DNA from: Herbaspirillum sp. | GTDB lineage: Bacteria; Pseudomonadota; Gammaproteobacteria; Burkholderiales; Burkholderiaceae_D | DNA length: 64,000 bases | Reading direction: 5' to 3' | Assembly (NCBI GenBank): GCA_028292625.1 | Contig: JAQGLY010000017.1 | Coordinates: forward strand, 1-64,000 | In this document: positions 47,654-57,332 of the stretch, piece by piece | How positions within the stretch are numbered: position 1 is the stretch's first letter | How the letters are laid out: every line of letters starts with the position of its first letter | Program-made: the position numbers and the translations under genes | The notes under the pieces: generated by a model | The model's database searches: none | Told to the model about the DNA's origin: nothing | The model's input: the letters and a program-made list of their open reading frames with translations, nothing else

Positions 47654-48808
47654 ATGAGCGAAGCGGCAGGCAGCGCATTCAAACCGAAAAAATCCGTGGC
47701 CTTATCGGGCGTCACCGCGGGCAACACAGCCTTGTGCACGGTCGGCAAAAACGGCAACGATCTGCGCTATCGCGGCTACGACATTCTCGATATCGCCGAT
47801 AGTTGCGAATTCGAAGAGATCGCGCATCTGCTGGTGCATGGCAAACTGCCGACCGCTGCCGAATTGCGCGCTTATAAAGCCAAACTCAAGGCGCTGCGCG
47901 GTATTCCGGCCAACGTCAAGGCCGCGCTGGAATGGCTGCCGGCCGCGTCGCACCCGATGGACGTGATGCGCACCGGCGTTTCCGCGCTCGGCTGCATGCT
48001 GCCGGAGCAGGACGATCACAACATCCCCGGCGCACGCGACATCGCCGACAAGCTGATGGCGTCGCTGGGATCGATGCTGCTGTACTGGTACCACTACAGC
48101 CACAACGGCAACCGTATCGAGGTCGAAACCGACGACGCGTCGATCGGCGCGCATTTCCTGCATTTGCTGCACGGCGCCGCGCCGTCCGAATTGTGGGAAA
48201 AGGCGATGCATACCTCGCTGATCCTGTATGCCGAACATGAATTCAATGCGTCGACATTTGCCGCCCGCGTCATCGCCGGCACCGGATCGGACATGTATTC
48301 CGCGATCACCGGCGCCATCGGCGCACTGCGCGGGCCCAAGCACGGCGGCGCCAACGAATTCTCATTCGCGGTGCAGAAACGTTACGACAATCCGGACCAA
48401 GCGGAAGCGGACATTAAACGCCGCGTCGACAACAAGGAAGTGGTGATCGGCTTCGGACATCCGGTATACACGATCGCCGATCCGCGCAACAAGGTGATCA
48501 AGGACGTGGCTTATAAGTTGTCCAAGGACGCCGGCTCCACCCGGATGTTCGAGATCGCCGAGCGGCTGGAAACGGTGATGTGGGATATCAAGAAAATGTT
48601 TCCCAATCTGGACTGGTTTTCGGCGGTGTCGTATCACATGATGGGCGTGCCCACGGCCATGTTCACGCCGCTGTTCGTGATCGCGCGCACCTCCGGCTGG
48701 GCGGCGCACGTCATCGAGCAGCGCGTCGACAACAAGATCATTCGGCCGTCCGCCAATTATGTCGGACCGGAGGATTTGAAGTTCGTCCCGCTGGCAAAGC
48801 GGAAATAG
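47654..48808 (+). CDS. prpC: 2-methylcitrate synthase
   Basis: A 384-aa citrate-synthase-fold enzyme that condenses propionyl-CoA with oxaloacetate. The N-terminal [22 protein letters not shown] motif (two parts: [17 protein letters not shown]) is characteristic of PrpC. Catalytic His and Asp positions are in [18 protein letters not shown] and [18 protein letters not shown] precedes the ATG. It lies between prpB and a small lipoprotein gene. Confidence 0.96.
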   Translation: MSEAAGSAFKPKKSVALSGVTAGNTALCTVGKNGNDLRYRGYDILDIADSCEFEEIAHLLVHGKLPTAAELRAYKAKLKALRGIPANVKAALEWLPAASHPMDVMRTGVSALGCMLPEQDDHNIPGARDIADKLMASLGSMLLYWYHYSHNGNRIEVETDDASIGAHFLHLLHGAAPSELWEKAMHTSLILYAEHEFNASTFAARVIAGTGSDMYSAITGAIGALRGPKHGGANEFSFAVQKRYDNPDQAEADIKRRVDNKEVVIGFGHPVYTIADPRNKVIKDVAYKLSKDAGSTRMFEIAERLETVMWDIKKMFPNLDWFSAVSYHMMGVPTAMFTPLFVIARTSGWAAHVIEQRVDNKIIRPSANYVGPEDLKFVPLAKRK

Positions 48809-48904
48809 CGTTGGAAAGCAGCGATAAGTTGGAGGATGCGGCACCCGGTGCGTATACACTGGTGGTCCCCTTTCCGTTTCATTATCGTGGAGACCTCCGA
48901 CCTT

Positions 48905-49318
48905 ATGAACCTCATCCTGAAACCCGCGCCTGGCCGCGTAGCGCAAGTTGTCATCGCAGCAAGTTTCGCCGCTTTGCTGGCGGCGTGCGCATCGTCGCCG
49001 CTGCCGGTCACCGAAACCAAACCGGCGCCCGGCACGCCGGCGGTAGGCAGCGGCCCGCTCTGGACGCGGCAGCTGATAAGCGGCAATTTCAGATGCGAGT
49101 TCGGCAGCGCCGTCGGCATCAAGATGGGCGATGGTCTGCAGAACGTCAATCTGACCTGGAAAGGCAAGACCTACGTCATGCTGCCGGTGAAGACCGCGAC
49201 CGGCGCCTTGCGCTTCGAAGACCGGAGCAGCGGGATGGTATGGATCCAGATTCCGGCGAAATCGATGTTGCTGGACTCCAAGATCGGCCAACCGCTGGCT
49301 AACGACTGCAAGCTGTAA
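48905..49318 (+). CDS. Lipoprotein with MliC-like (lysozyme inhibitor) domain
   Basis: A 137-aa predicted outer-membrane or periplasmic lipoprotein. A hydrophobic signal ends in the lipobox LLAACAS (Cys about residue 29). The mature part has the layout of the MliC family: a start like NFRCEFG, the central [25 protein letters not shown], a [11 protein letters not shown] segment, and a final Cys in ANDCKL. The usual SGA motif reads ATGA, so the inhibitory serine is changed. A role in lysozyme resistance is inference. It sits inside the prp cluster, 96 bases after prpC, followed by a terminator-like hairpin. I start at ATG 48905; the frame opens at 48836. Confidence 0.7.
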   Translation: MNLILKPAPGRVAQVVIAASFAALLAACASSPLPVTETKPAPGTPAVGSGPLWTRQLISGNFRCEFGSAVGIKMGDGLQNVNLTWKGKTYVMLPVKTATGALRFEDRSSGMVWIQIPAKSMLLDSKIGQPLANDCKL

Positions 49319-49320
49319 GC

Positions 49321-49350
49321 CGATAAGGGAATTCGACGATTGCCTTATCG
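49321..49350 (+). repeat. Inverted repeat downstream of the lipoprotein gene
   Basis: CGATAAGG (49321-49328) pairs CCTTATCG (49343-49350) around a 14-base loop. It lies immediately before the stronger hairpin at 49352 and may form a folded 3' end with it. Confidence 0.4.
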
Positions 49351-49351
49351 C

Positions 49352-49388
49352 CGGCCTGCCGCGCCTTACGTATCCGGCAGGCCGTTTT
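49352..49388 (+). terminator. Terminator-like hairpin inside the prp cluster
   Basis: A perfect 10-bp stem (CGGCCTGCCG at 49352-49361, CGGCAGGCCG at 49375-49384) followed by TTTTC. It lies after the lipoprotein gene and 25 bases before the prpD start. It predicts that transcription from the prpB promoter is partly stopped before prpD and prpE. Confidence 0.7.
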
Positions 49389-49412
49389 CAAATTCGCTCA
49401 CAGGAAGCGCAC

Positions 49413-50864
49413 ATGTCCGCACATATTTCGAACGTCCGTCCCAAACACGACAAGGTGCTGATCGACATAGTCGATTACGTCACGAAATACAAAATCGATT
49501 CGAAGACGGCTTACGAGACCGCCCGCAATTGCCTGATCGATACTTTGGGCTGCGGACTGGAAGCGCTGGAATATCCGGCTTGCAAAAAGCTGATGGGACC
49601 GATCGTGCCGGGTACCGTCGTGCCGAACGGCGCCAGGGTGCCCGGCACGCAGTTTCAACTGGACCCGGTACAGGCCGCGTTCAATATCGGCGCGATGATC
49701 CGCTGGCTCGATTTCAACGACACCTGGCTGGCGGCCGAATGGGGTCATCCATCCGACAACCTGGGCGGGATTCTGGCGACCGCCGATTGGCTGTCGCGCA
49801 ATGCGGTGGCCGCCGGCAAAAAGCCGCTGACCATGAAAGACGTGCTGACCGGCATGATCAAGGCGCATGAAGTCCAGGGCTGCATCGCGCTGGAAAATTC
49901 CTTCAACAAGGTCGGCCTGGATCACGTAGTGCTGGTCAAGGTCGCATCGACCGCCGTGGTGGCCGAAATGATGGGCTTGTCGCGCGACGAAATTCTCAAC
50001 GCCGTATCGCTGGCCTGGGTCGACGGCCAGTCGTTGCGCACCTATCGCCATTCGCCGAACACCGGTTCGCGCAAATCCTGGGCCGCCGGCGACGCCACTT
50101 CGCGCGCGGTGCGCCTGGCCCTGATGGCCAGGACCGGCGAGATGGGCTATCCATCGGTGCTGACCGCCAAGACCTGGGGCTTTTACGACGTGCTGTTCAA
50201 AGGCCAGCCATTCAAATTCCAGCGCGAATACGGTTCCTATGTGATGGAAAATGTGCTGTTCAAAATCTCGGTCCCTGCCGAATTCCATTCGCAGACCGCG
50301 GTGGAAGCGGCGATGACGCTGCATGCGCAAATCGCCAAGGCCGGCCGCAAGATCGAGGACATCGCGAAAATCACCATCCGCACCCACGAAGCCTGTATCC
50401 GCATCATCGATAAAAAAGGGCCGCTGGACAATCCGGCCGACCGCGATCACTGCATCCAGTACATGGTCGCCGTGCCGCTGATTTTCGGCCGTCTGACCGC
50501 ATCGGATTACGAAGACGATATCGCCGCCGACAAGCGTATCGATGTGCTGCGCGCCAAGATCGCCTGCATCGAAGATCCGCGCTTTACCAAGGATTACCAC
50601 GATCCGAAGAAGCGCTCGATCGCCAACGGCCTGAGCATCGAATTCAAGGACGGCAAAACGCTGGCCGAAGTGACGGTCGAATACCCGGTCGGCCATGCGC
50701 GGCGTCGCAAGGAAGGCATTCCGTTGCTGGAGGAAAAATTCAAAATCAATCTGGCGCGCCAGTTTCCGGCCCGGCAACAGCAAAAAATCCTGGACGTATC
50801 GCTGAATCAGAAAGCGCTGGAAGCGATGCCGGTTAACGAGTACCTTGATATGTATGTGATTTAG
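49413..50864 (+). CDS. prpD: 2-methylcitrate dehydratase
   Basis: A 483-aa MmgE/PrpD-family enzyme that dehydrates 2-methylcitrate to 2-methyl-cis-aconitate without an iron-sulfur cluster. The N-terminal [22 protein letters not shown], the [25 protein letters not shown] stretch and the C-terminal [16 protein letters not shown] are typical. ACAGGAAG precedes the ATG. acnD and prpF, the alternative route, are absent here. prpE follows after 60 bases. Confidence 0.96.
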   Translation: MSAHISNVRPKHDKVLIDIVDYVTKYKIDSKTAYETARNCLIDTLGCGLEALEYPACKKLMGPIVPGTVVPNGARVPGTQFQLDPVQAAFNIGAMIRWLDFNDTWLAAEWGHPSDNLGGILATADWLSRNAVAAGKKPLTMKDVLTGMIKAHEVQGCIALENSFNKVGLDHVVLVKVASTAVVAEMMGLSRDEILNAVSLAWVDGQSLRTYRHSPNTGSRKSWAAGDATSRAVRLALMARTGEMGYPSVLTAKTWGFYDVLFKGQPFKFQREYGSYVMENVLFKISVPAEFHSQTAVEAAMTLHAQIAKAGRKIEDIAKITIRTHEACIRIIDKKGPLDNPADRDHCIQYMVAVPLIFGRLTASDYEDDIAADKRIDVLRAKIACIEDPRFTKDYHDPKKRSIANGLSIEFKDGKTLAEVTVEYPVGHARRRKEGIPLLEEKFKINLARQFPARQQQKILDVSLNQKALEAMPVNEYLDMYVI

Positions 50865-50924
50865 GGCTTGCCAATAAAATTCCGGGACGCAAAGTACGTT
50901 TCGGACTTCACATGGAGGAGACCC

Positions 50925-52847
50925 ATGGGTTTCGATGCGCACGCTTACGACGCCTTTTGCCGTCGTTCCGTCGATGATCCGCAGACATTCTGGGCCGAGC
51001 AGGCGCGGCGTATCGAATGGCATCGACCGTTTACGCGCACGCTGGACTACAGCCGTGCGCCATTCGCCAGCTGGTTCATCGGCGGCGCCACCAATCTGTG
51101 CCACAACGCGCTCGACCGTCATCTGACGGTCCGCGGCCACCAGCCGGCGCTGATCGCCATTTCGAGCGAAACCGACAGCGAACGCGTCTACACCTACAAG
51201 GAACTGCATGCCGAAGTTAACCGCTGCGCATCGATGATGCAGGCGTTGGGCGTGCGCAAGGGCGACCGCGTGCTGATCTACATGCCGATGATCGCCGAGG
51301 CGGTCTTTGCGATGCTGGCGTGCGCGCGCATCGGCGCGGTGCATTCGGTGGTGTTCGGCGGTTTCGCATCGAACAGCCTGGCCACGCGTATCGACGACGC
51401 GCAGCCGGTATTGATAGTCTCCGCCGATGCCGGATCGCGCGCCGGCAAGATCATGCCCTACAAGGGTTTGCTGGATGAGGCGATCGCTCTGGCCACGTAC
51501 AAGCCGGCGCATGTATTGATGGTCGATCGCGGGTTGGCGGCCATGCCGATGACGGCGGGGCGCGATATCGATTACGCGCAAATGCGCGCCGCGCATGCCG
51601 ACGCGATCACGCCGGTAGTCTGGCTGGAATCCAACGATCCATCGTATGTGCTGTACACCTCGGGCACCACCGGCAAGCCGAAAGGCGTGCAGCGCGATGT
51701 CGGCGGCTATGCGGTGGCGCTGGCGACATCGATGGAACTGATGTTTTGCGGCAAGCCGGGCGAAACATTTTTCTGCACCTCGGATATCGGCTGGGTGGTC
51801 GGGCATTCCTACATCGTCTACGGTCCATTGCTGGCCGGCATGGCGACGGTATTGTATGAAGGCCTGCCCGTCAGCCCCGATGCGGGTGTCTGGTGGCGCA
51901 TCGTCGAGAAATACAAGGTCACGCGGATGTTCTCGGCGCCGACCGCGATCCGCGTGCTGAAAAAGCAGCCGCTGGAGCTGATGCAAAAGGCCGATCTGTC
52001 GTCGCTGAAAGCCTTGTATCTGGCCGGCGAGCCGCTGGACGCAAGCACCTCGGAATGGATTTCAAGCGCGTTGGGCGTAGCGGTGATCGACAACTATTGG
52101 CAGACCGAAAGCGGCTGGCCCATTTTGTCGATCGCCAAAGGCGTCGGCGACAAGCCGACCCGGCTCGGCAGTCCCGGCGGTCCGCTGTATGGCTATAAAG
52201 TGCAGATCCTCAACGAGCAAACCGGCGCATTGTGCGACGCCAACGAAAAAGGCGTGGTCGTCATCGAGGGACCGCTGCCGCCCGGCTGCATGCAAACGAT
52301 TTATCGCAACGACGAACGTTTCGTCAGCACCTATTGGCGCAATTTCGACCGTCCCGTTTACTCGACCTTCGATTGGGGCATCCGCGACGAGGACGGCTAT
52401 TACTTTATTCTGGGGCGCACCGACGACGTGATCAACGTCGCCGGCCACCGCCTCGGCACGCGTGAAATCGAGGAGAGTATTTCCAGCCATCCGGACATAT
52501 CCGAAGTGGCGGTGGTCGGCGTCGAAGACAAGATCAAAGGCCAGCTGGCAGTGGCGTTCGCGATCCCGAAAAATGCGCAGGCCGTCGCGACGCCGGAGGC
52601 GGCGCGCGCGCTGGAAATGGAGGTGATGAACGTCGTCGATCGCCGCTTGGGTGCGGTGGGGCGGCCGGCGCGGGTGTATTTTGTGACGCTGCTGCCGAAG
52701 ACGCGCTCCGGGAAATTGCTGCGGCGCGCGATACAGTCGATTTGCGAGGGGCGCGATCCGGGCGAATTACCGACCATCGAAGACCCGGCGGCGCTGGAGC
52801 AGATACGGCTTGCGCTGGCGGAAAAAGATCCGCAAACGCATAGCTGA
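50925..52847 (+). CDS. prpE: Propionyl-CoA synthetase
   Basis: A 640-aa AMP-forming acyl-CoA synthetase that activates propionate. It has the AMP-binding motif YVLYTSGTTGKPKGV, the acyl-pocket region, the TESGWP motif and the C-terminal GRTDDVINVAGHRLGTREIE. The regulatory acetylatable Lys is in PKTRSGKLLRR. I start at ATG 50925 after GGAGGA; the frame opens at 50868. It is the last gene of the prp cluster. Confidence 0.96.
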   Translation: MGFDAHAYDAFCRRSVDDPQTFWAEQARRIEWHRPFTRTLDYSRAPFASWFIGGATNLCHNALDRHLTVRGHQPALIAISSETDSERVYTYKELHAEVNRCASMMQALGVRKGDRVLIYMPMIAEAVFAMLACARIGAVHSVVFGGFASNSLATRIDDAQPVLIVSADAGSRAGKIMPYKGLLDEAIALATYKPAHVLMVDRGLAAMPMTAGRDIDYAQMRAAHADAITPVVWLESNDPSYVLYTSGTTGKPKGVQRDVGGYAVALATSMELMFCGKPGETFFCTSDIGWVVGHSYIVYGPLLAGMATVLYEGLPVSPDAGVWWRIVEKYKVTRMFSAPTAIRVLKKQPLELMQKADLSSLKALYLAGEPLDASTSEWISSALGVAVIDNYWQTESGWPILSIAKGVGDKPTRLGSPGGPLYGYKVQILNEQTGALCDANEKGVVVIEGPLPPGCMQTIYRNDERFVSTYWRNFDRPVYSTFDWGIRDEDGYYFILGRTDDVINVAGHRLGTREIEESISSHPDISEVAVVGVEDKIKGQLAVAFAIPKNAQAVATPEAARALEMEVMNVVDRRLGAVGRPARVYFVTLLPKTRSGKLLRRAIQSICEGRDPGELPTIEDPAALEQIRLALAEKDPQTHS

Positions 52848-52913
52848 CGCAAGCGCCGGAACGCACCGCAGCGCCGCTGTATTCGGTAAGATGAGGCTTT
52901 TAGGAGAATGGCG

Positions 52914-53201
52914 ATGCGATCCACAAGAGCGACCTCGGCGGTCGAACGTCTGAACAGCCGGTCGGACGGTCCGCGTTATTCAATGGTGCGCACGGCGGAC
53001 GAATTGTTTTATCTGGTGCAGAGCGGCGGCGCAAGTCCCGCAGTCAAATTGTGCGATCCGATGACGCTGGACGAGTTTGCGGCATTCGTGAATGCGTACG
53101 GCCCGCAAAAGCCGCGCCGCATCAGCAAGCTGGATGTGGCTTTCGAAAAGCAATTGGGCGCGCGCAACGCGACGCCGAAGCGGTCAGAAGATAACGATTA
53201 A
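52914..53201 (+). CDS. Small hypothetical protein downstream of prpE
   Basis: A 95-aa protein I do not recognise. The N-terminus is basic and Ser/Thr-rich, then comes RTADELFYLVQSGGASPAVK, then a helix-rich part (LDEFAAFVNAYG) and a charged tail. AGGAGA (52902-52907) touches an ATG at 52908 but is ideally spaced for the ATG at 52914, which I use. It is 66 bases after prpE and on the same strand, so it may share its transcript. The DELF.L and LDEFAAFV pattern is common in small betaproteobacterial proteins of unknown role. Confidence 0.6.
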   Translation: MRSTRATSAVERLNSRSDGPRYSMVRTADELFYLVQSGGASPAVKLCDPMTLDEFAAFVNAYGPQKPRRISKLDVAFEKQLGARNATPKRSEDND

Positions 53202-53261
53202 TGGCCTCCCTTTGCTTGCCGAATGACGGATTGCCAGGCCTTCGATCCCGCATCGCTTGCT

Positions 53262-54173
53262 TCACCGTTGCGCTTTGCGCCAGTCTCGCGCCATCTGCCG
53301 GGCGACCGCAAGAAAGCTGCGCACCACCGGCGACGGATCGTGGCGCCGCCACGCAAGACTGATCGGCGCCTTGGGCGCTTCCCCCGCAATCGGCAGATAG
53401 ACCACTTCGTCCGTCTGGATCTGGCTGGTTGAGCGCGGCACGATCGAAATGCCAAAGCCAGCGCCGACCATCGGCACGATCGACGTAATTTGCGGCGCCT
53501 CCTGACCCAGTCTCGGAATGAAACCGGCGCGCTGACAGGCATGCGTGATCGCGTCGTAAAGACCAGCGCCGATCATGCGCGGGAACAGAATGAACGTCTC
53601 CGCCGCGAGCGCCGACAGCGATACCGACGCGCCGGACTGCGCCAGCGGATGGGTATGCGGAAGGGCCACGACCATATCCTCCCTGACCAGCAACTCAACC
53701 TCCACTTCGTCGGCGCTCATGATCGGCGGCCGAATGAAGGCTACGTCGATGCGGCCTTGCTGCAGGCCTTCCGCCAGCGATGGCGTATTGCTTTGCTCCG
53801 GCGACAGCACGACATCGGGATGCCGGCCGCGGTATTCGCGAATGAGGGCCGGCACGAGCGGCTGGAAGTATGTGGCTCCCGCGAAGCCCATGCGCAAGTG
53901 TCCGATTTCGCCACGGGACAGGCGCTGCACGTCCGTGCGGGTGCGCTCGACAAGGGCGAGTATCTGACGCGCATTGTCGAGCAACAGCATGCCGGCCTCG
54001 GTCAGTTCGACTCCCCGCGACAGACGGCGGAACAACTGCGCGCCGATCTCGCGCTCGAGCCGCTGAATCTGCAGGCTCAACGGCGGTTGCCCGATACCGA
54101 GGCGTTCTGCGGCACGGGTGAAGTGCCGTTCCTCGGCCACCACAACGAAATAACGCAGATGTCGAAGCTCCAT
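53262..54173 (-). CDS. LysR-family transcriptional regulator
   Basis: A 303-aa regulator with the helix-turn-helix HFTRAAERLGIGQPPLSLQI (about 17-36) and a typical effector-binding domain. The start MELRHLRYFVVVAEERHFTRAAERL and GIGQPPLSLQIQRLE resemble the group that controls aromatic or acid metabolism (for instance CatR/BenM-like members). It is divergent from poxB across a 113-base gap that holds a 9-bp inverted repeat, so it likely regulates poxB. The effector is unknown. Confidence 0.9.
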   Translation of the reverse strand: MELRHLRYFVVVAEERHFTRAAERLGIGQPPLSLQIQRLEREIGAQLFRRLSRGVELTEAGMLLLDNARQILALVERTRTDVQRLSRGEIGHLRMGFAGATYFQPLVPALIREYRGRHPDVVLSPEQSNTPSLAEGLQQGRIDVAFIRPPIMSADEVEVELLVREDMVVALPHTHPLAQSGASVSLSALAAETFILFPRMIGAGLYDAITHACQRAGFIPRLGQEAPQITSIVPMVGAGFGISIVPRSTSQIQTDEVVYLPIAGEAPKAPISLAWRRHDPSPVVRSFLAVARQMARDWRKAQR

Positions 54174-54199
54174 GAAAATGTCCTGTTATTCACTAAAAG

Positions 54200-54224
54200 A
54201 TATCGAAATCGCTACTTTCGATAT
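54200..54224. promoter_or_regulatory. Likely LysR operator between lysR and poxB
   Basis: Perfect 9-bp arms ATATCGAAA (54200-54208) and TTTCGATAT (54216-54224) are separated by 7 bases. The dyad contains the T-N11-A core expected for LysR regulators. It lies 27 bases upstream of the lysR start and 62 bases upstream of poxB. Confidence 0.7.
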
Positions 54225-54286
54225 ATTGTACTTGAGGCCACGTCGCCAGATACTGTCCCCACACCACTCGACAACAGGAGGGCATC

Positions 54287-56011
54287 ATGGCAACGATTAC
54301 CGTAGCGGAACAACTGGCGAAGACCCTGGAACTGGCCGGCGTCAAGCGCATCTGGGGAGTGACCGGCGACAGTCTCAATGGTCTGAGCGACGCACTGCGC
54401 CGCATGAATAGCATTCAATGGCTGCATGTGCGCCACGAAGAAGTCGCGGCGTTCGCGGCTGGCGCGGATGCCGCAGCCACCGGCGAACTCGCGGTCTGCG
54501 CGGGCAGTTGTGGGCCGGGTAACCTCCATCTGATCAACGGCCTGTTCGATGCGCACCGCAATCAGGTGCCGGTGTTGGCCATTGCAGCGCATATTCCGTC
54601 GTCGGAAATCGGCCTGAATTACTTCCAGGAAACGCATCCGCAGGAGCTGTTCAAGGAATGCAGCCACTTCGTCGAACTGGTTACCAACCCCGCACAGATG
54701 CCGCAGGTCCTGCACCGCGCAATGCGCGCGGCGATTCTCAAACGCGGTGTGGCCGTGGTCGTGATTCCGGGCGACGTCGCGTTGCAGGAGGCGGCGGTAC
54801 CAAGCCCCCATTGGACGCAGCCGATGCCAGCCCGGGTGCTGCCCGACGACGCGGGGCTGGACCGCCTCGCCGGTCTGCTTGACCGCCACGAGGCGATCAC
54901 GCTGCTGTGCGGCAGCGGTTGCGCGGGCGCCCACGATCAGGTGGTCGCGCTGGCCGATAAACTGGGGGCGCCGGTGGTACACGCACTGCGCGGCAAGGAG
55001 TACGTGGAATGGGACAACCCGTTCAATGTCGGGATGACAGGGTTCATCGGCTTCAGTTCGGGCTATCAGGCGATGCTGAACTGCGATGTGCTGGTAATGC
55101 TCGGTACGGATTTTCCGTATCGGAACTTCTATCCGAATCAGGCGAAGATCGTGCAGATCGACATCAATCCCGACGCACTCGGCCGGCGCGCGCAACTTGA
55201 TCTGGGTATCGTCGGCAGCGTTGCAGAGACGCTCGATGCCTTACTGCCCAAACTGCAGCCGAAGACGAACCGGCGTTTCCTCGATGCTTCGCTGAAGCAC
55301 TACACAAATGCGCGCCAGGGACTTGACGATCTCGCCATGCCGTCTGCCCCGGGACGGCCGATTCATCCCCAGTATCTGACCCGGCTCGTCAACGAACTGG
55401 CGGCCCAAGATGCGATCTTTACCGCCGATGTGGGCACACCGACTGTTTGGGCCGCACGCTATCTGGAAATGAATGGCAAGCGCCGCCTGATCGGATCGTT
55501 CAACCACGGCTCGATGGCCAACGCGATGCCACAAGCGCTCGGTGCGCAGGCCGCATTTCGGGGGCGTCAGGTCATCTCGCTGTCGGGCGATGGGGGCTTC
55601 TCAATGCTGATGGGTGATTTCATTTCGCTGGTTCAGCTCGGCCTGCCGGTAAAAGTCATTGTCTACGACAACGCGTCGCTAGGCTTTGTCGCGATGGAAA
55701 TGAAGGCCAGCGGTTATCTGGACACCGGCACCGACCTGAGGAACCCGAACTTCGCAGCGATGGCCAATGCGATGGGCGTACTCGGTCTGCGTGTCGAGCA
55801 GTCCGAGGATGTGGAGCCGGCGCTACGCAAGGCGTTGGCCCACGATGGACCGGTGCTTGTCGACGTCGTGACCGCCAAACAGGAACTGGTGATGCCGCCG
55901 GCTATCAAGCTCGAACAGGCCAAGGGCTTGAGCCTCTATATGCTCAAGGCCATCATCAACGGGCGCGGCGACGAGGTGATCGAGCTCGCGAAGACCAACC
56001 TGCGGCGTTGA
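54287..56011 (+). CDS. poxB: Pyruvate dehydrogenase (quinone)
   Basis: A 574-aa ThDP/FAD enzyme that oxidises pyruvate to acetate and CO2 and feeds electrons to quinone at the membrane. It has the N-terminal ThDP pyrimidine domain ([32 protein letters not shown] with the catalytic Glu), the FAD domain (about 190-330), and the ThDP diphosphate motif [22 protein letters not shown] precedes the ATG. The C-terminal lipid-binding tail appears as in E. coli PoxB. It is divergent from a LysR gene and followed by a FUSC-like gene. Confidence 0.93.
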   Translation: MATITVAEQLAKTLELAGVKRIWGVTGDSLNGLSDALRRMNSIQWLHVRHEEVAAFAAGADAAATGELAVCAGSCGPGNLHLINGLFDAHRNQVPVLAIAAHIPSSEIGLNYFQETHPQELFKECSHFVELVTNPAQMPQVLHRAMRAAILKRGVAVVVIPGDVALQEAAVPSPHWTQPMPARVLPDDAGLDRLAGLLDRHEAITLLCGSGCAGAHDQVVALADKLGAPVVHALRGKEYVEWDNPFNVGMTGFIGFSSGYQAMLNCDVLVMLGTDFPYRNFYPNQAKIVQIDINPDALGRRAQLDLGIVGSVAETLDALLPKLQPKTNRRFLDASLKHYTNARQGLDDLAMPSAPGRPIHPQYLTRLVNELAAQDAIFTADVGTPTVWAARYLEMNGKRRLIGSFNHGSMANAMPQALGAQAAFRGRQVISLSGDGGFSMLMGDFISLVQLGLPVKVIVYDNASLGFVAMEMKASGYLDTGTDLRNPNFAAMANAMGVLGLRVEQSEDVEPALRKALAHDGPVLVDVVTAKQELVMPPAIKLEQAKGLSLYMLKAIINGRGDEVIELAKTNLRR

Positions 56012-56024
56012 GAGGATGTCGGTC

Positions 56025-56678
56025 ATGTCACTGATCGAAATTGCGGGGCGACTGGCTTTCGCGGCGCGTTGTGCAGCCGCTGGCGCATTGAGCTATCTGC
56101 TGGCAACGGGTGTAGGCCTGCCCCATCCTGTATGGGCTTCGATGTCCAGCCTGGTCGTCTCCCAGGAGAGCTTCGACGCAACCCGCCATTCGATCGTCGG
56201 GCGGGTCGTCGGCACGATCGCCGGCGCCGTGGTCGCCATCCTGGTGAGTGAAGTGGCGCACCAGGTCGGCGTCGGAACCGCACCGCAGATCGCAGCAGCG
56301 GTCGGCCTGTGCGCGCTGTTCGCGAGAGGACGGCCCTCCATCCGGGTCTGCCTGTGGACTTGCCCGGTTGTGCTGTTGACTGCCTCGCCGGGGTCATCGA
56401 TCGAGCACGCTGGATTGATGCGGGGCAGCGAAGTAATTCTGGGGGCGCTTTCCGGCGGTCTGATCCATTGGCTCATGCACTGGATGAGGGGCAGCGCGAT
56501 CGCTGTCCGTCAACGACGGCGTAGCGCACTTTGGCAACGCCCGGCGAACCCCGGTCGATCAGGCCGGCAAATCCAGCGTGGCAATCACTGGCGTATGATC
56601 CGACGGCTGTTCCCATTTACGCGGAATCTTGTCGATCACGCAGGCCGAGCAGGTCGCAGCCAGCGCCGGCGACAATAA
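56025..56678 (+). CDS. FUSC-family membrane protein, 3' end reads into xthA
   Basis: The first 165 residues form a small FUSC-type (aromatic-acid exporter-like) membrane protein with about five hydrophobic helices, including LATGVGLPHPVWASMSSLVV and RHSIVGRVVGTIAGAVVAIL. After about residue 170 the sequence becomes Arg/Gln-rich and, from 56559, is antisense to xthA, so the last 50 or so residues are probably not native. Either the true end was lost at a junction near 56520-56558 or this gene was always short. AGAGGA precedes ATG 56025; an ATG at 56016 is in frame. It overlaps xthA by 120 bases. Confidence 0.65.
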   Translation: MSLIEIAGRLAFAARCAAAGALSYLLATGVGLPHPVWASMSSLVVSQESFDATRHSIVGRVVGTIAGAVVAILVSEVAHQVGVGTAPQIAAAVGLCALFARGRPSIRVCLWTCPVVLLTASPGSSIEHAGLMRGSEVILGALSGGLIHWLMHWMRGSAIAVRQRRRSALWQRPANPGRSGRQIQRGNHWRMIRRLFPFTRNLVDHAGRAGRSQRRRQ

Positions 56679-57332
56679 AATATGATCAATGCGCAAGCCG
56701 CGATTGAGGCGGAATCCCATTTGCCGATAATCCCACCAGCTATACAATTTTTCCGGCTGCTCGAACAGGCGGAAGGCGTCGACCAGCTTCATTTCCTGCA
56801 TTTTGACGAAGGCCGCGCGCTCCGGCGCCGACACCAGCACCTGGCCTTCCCAGGCCACCGGATCGTGCACGTCGCGATCTTCCGGCGCAATGTTGTAATC
56901 GCCCAGCAGCGCCAGCTTGTCGTGCGCGAGCATCTCACGCGCCAGCCAATCGTGCAGGCCGCCTAGCCAACGCAATTTGTATTGGTATTTATCCGATTCC
57001 AGCGACTGCCCGTTCGGGATATATGCGCAGATGATGCGCACGCCGTTGACGGTGCCGGCGATCAGCCGCTGATGCTCGTCCTCGAAGTGCGGATTGTTTT
57101 TGACGACGTCGGCAATCGGATGGCGCGACAGGATGGCCACGCCGTTGTAGGTCTTTTGACCGGTAAACGCCACGTGATAACCGGCGGCCACGATTTCCGC
57201 CGCCGGAAATTTGTCGTCCGTCATTTTGGTTTCCTGCAGGCACAGCACGTCGACCGGATTATCGGCCAGCCATTGCAATACCTGCGGCAGGCGGACTTTG
57301 AGGGAATTGACGTTCCAGGTGGCGATTTTCAT
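56559..57332 (-). CDS. xthA: Exodeoxyribonuclease III
   Basis: A 257-aa AP endonuclease/3'-5' exonuclease of the endonuclease-exonuclease-phosphatase fold, for base excision repair. MKIATWNVNSLKVRLPQVL (Asn and later Glu for Mg), CLQETKMTD (Glu), the GDYNIAPEDRDV and SDHTPVIATL motifs (catalytic Asp and His) are all present. I start at ATG 57332; a TTG at 57338 is in frame. It is leftward, opposing the FUSC-like gene. Confidence 0.95.
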   Translation of the reverse strand: MKIATWNVNSLKVRLPQVLQWLADNPVDVLCLQETKMTDDKFPAAEIVAAGYHVAFTGQKTYNGVAILSRHPIADVVKNNPHFEDEHQRLIAGTVNGVRIICAYIPNGQSLESDKYQYKLRWLGGLHDWLAREMLAHDKLALLGDYNIAPEDRDVHDPVAWEGQVLVSAPERAAFVKMQEMKLVDAFRLFEQPEKLYSWWDYRQMGFRLNRGLRIDHILLSPALAATCSACVIDKIPRKWEQPSDHTPVIATLDLPA

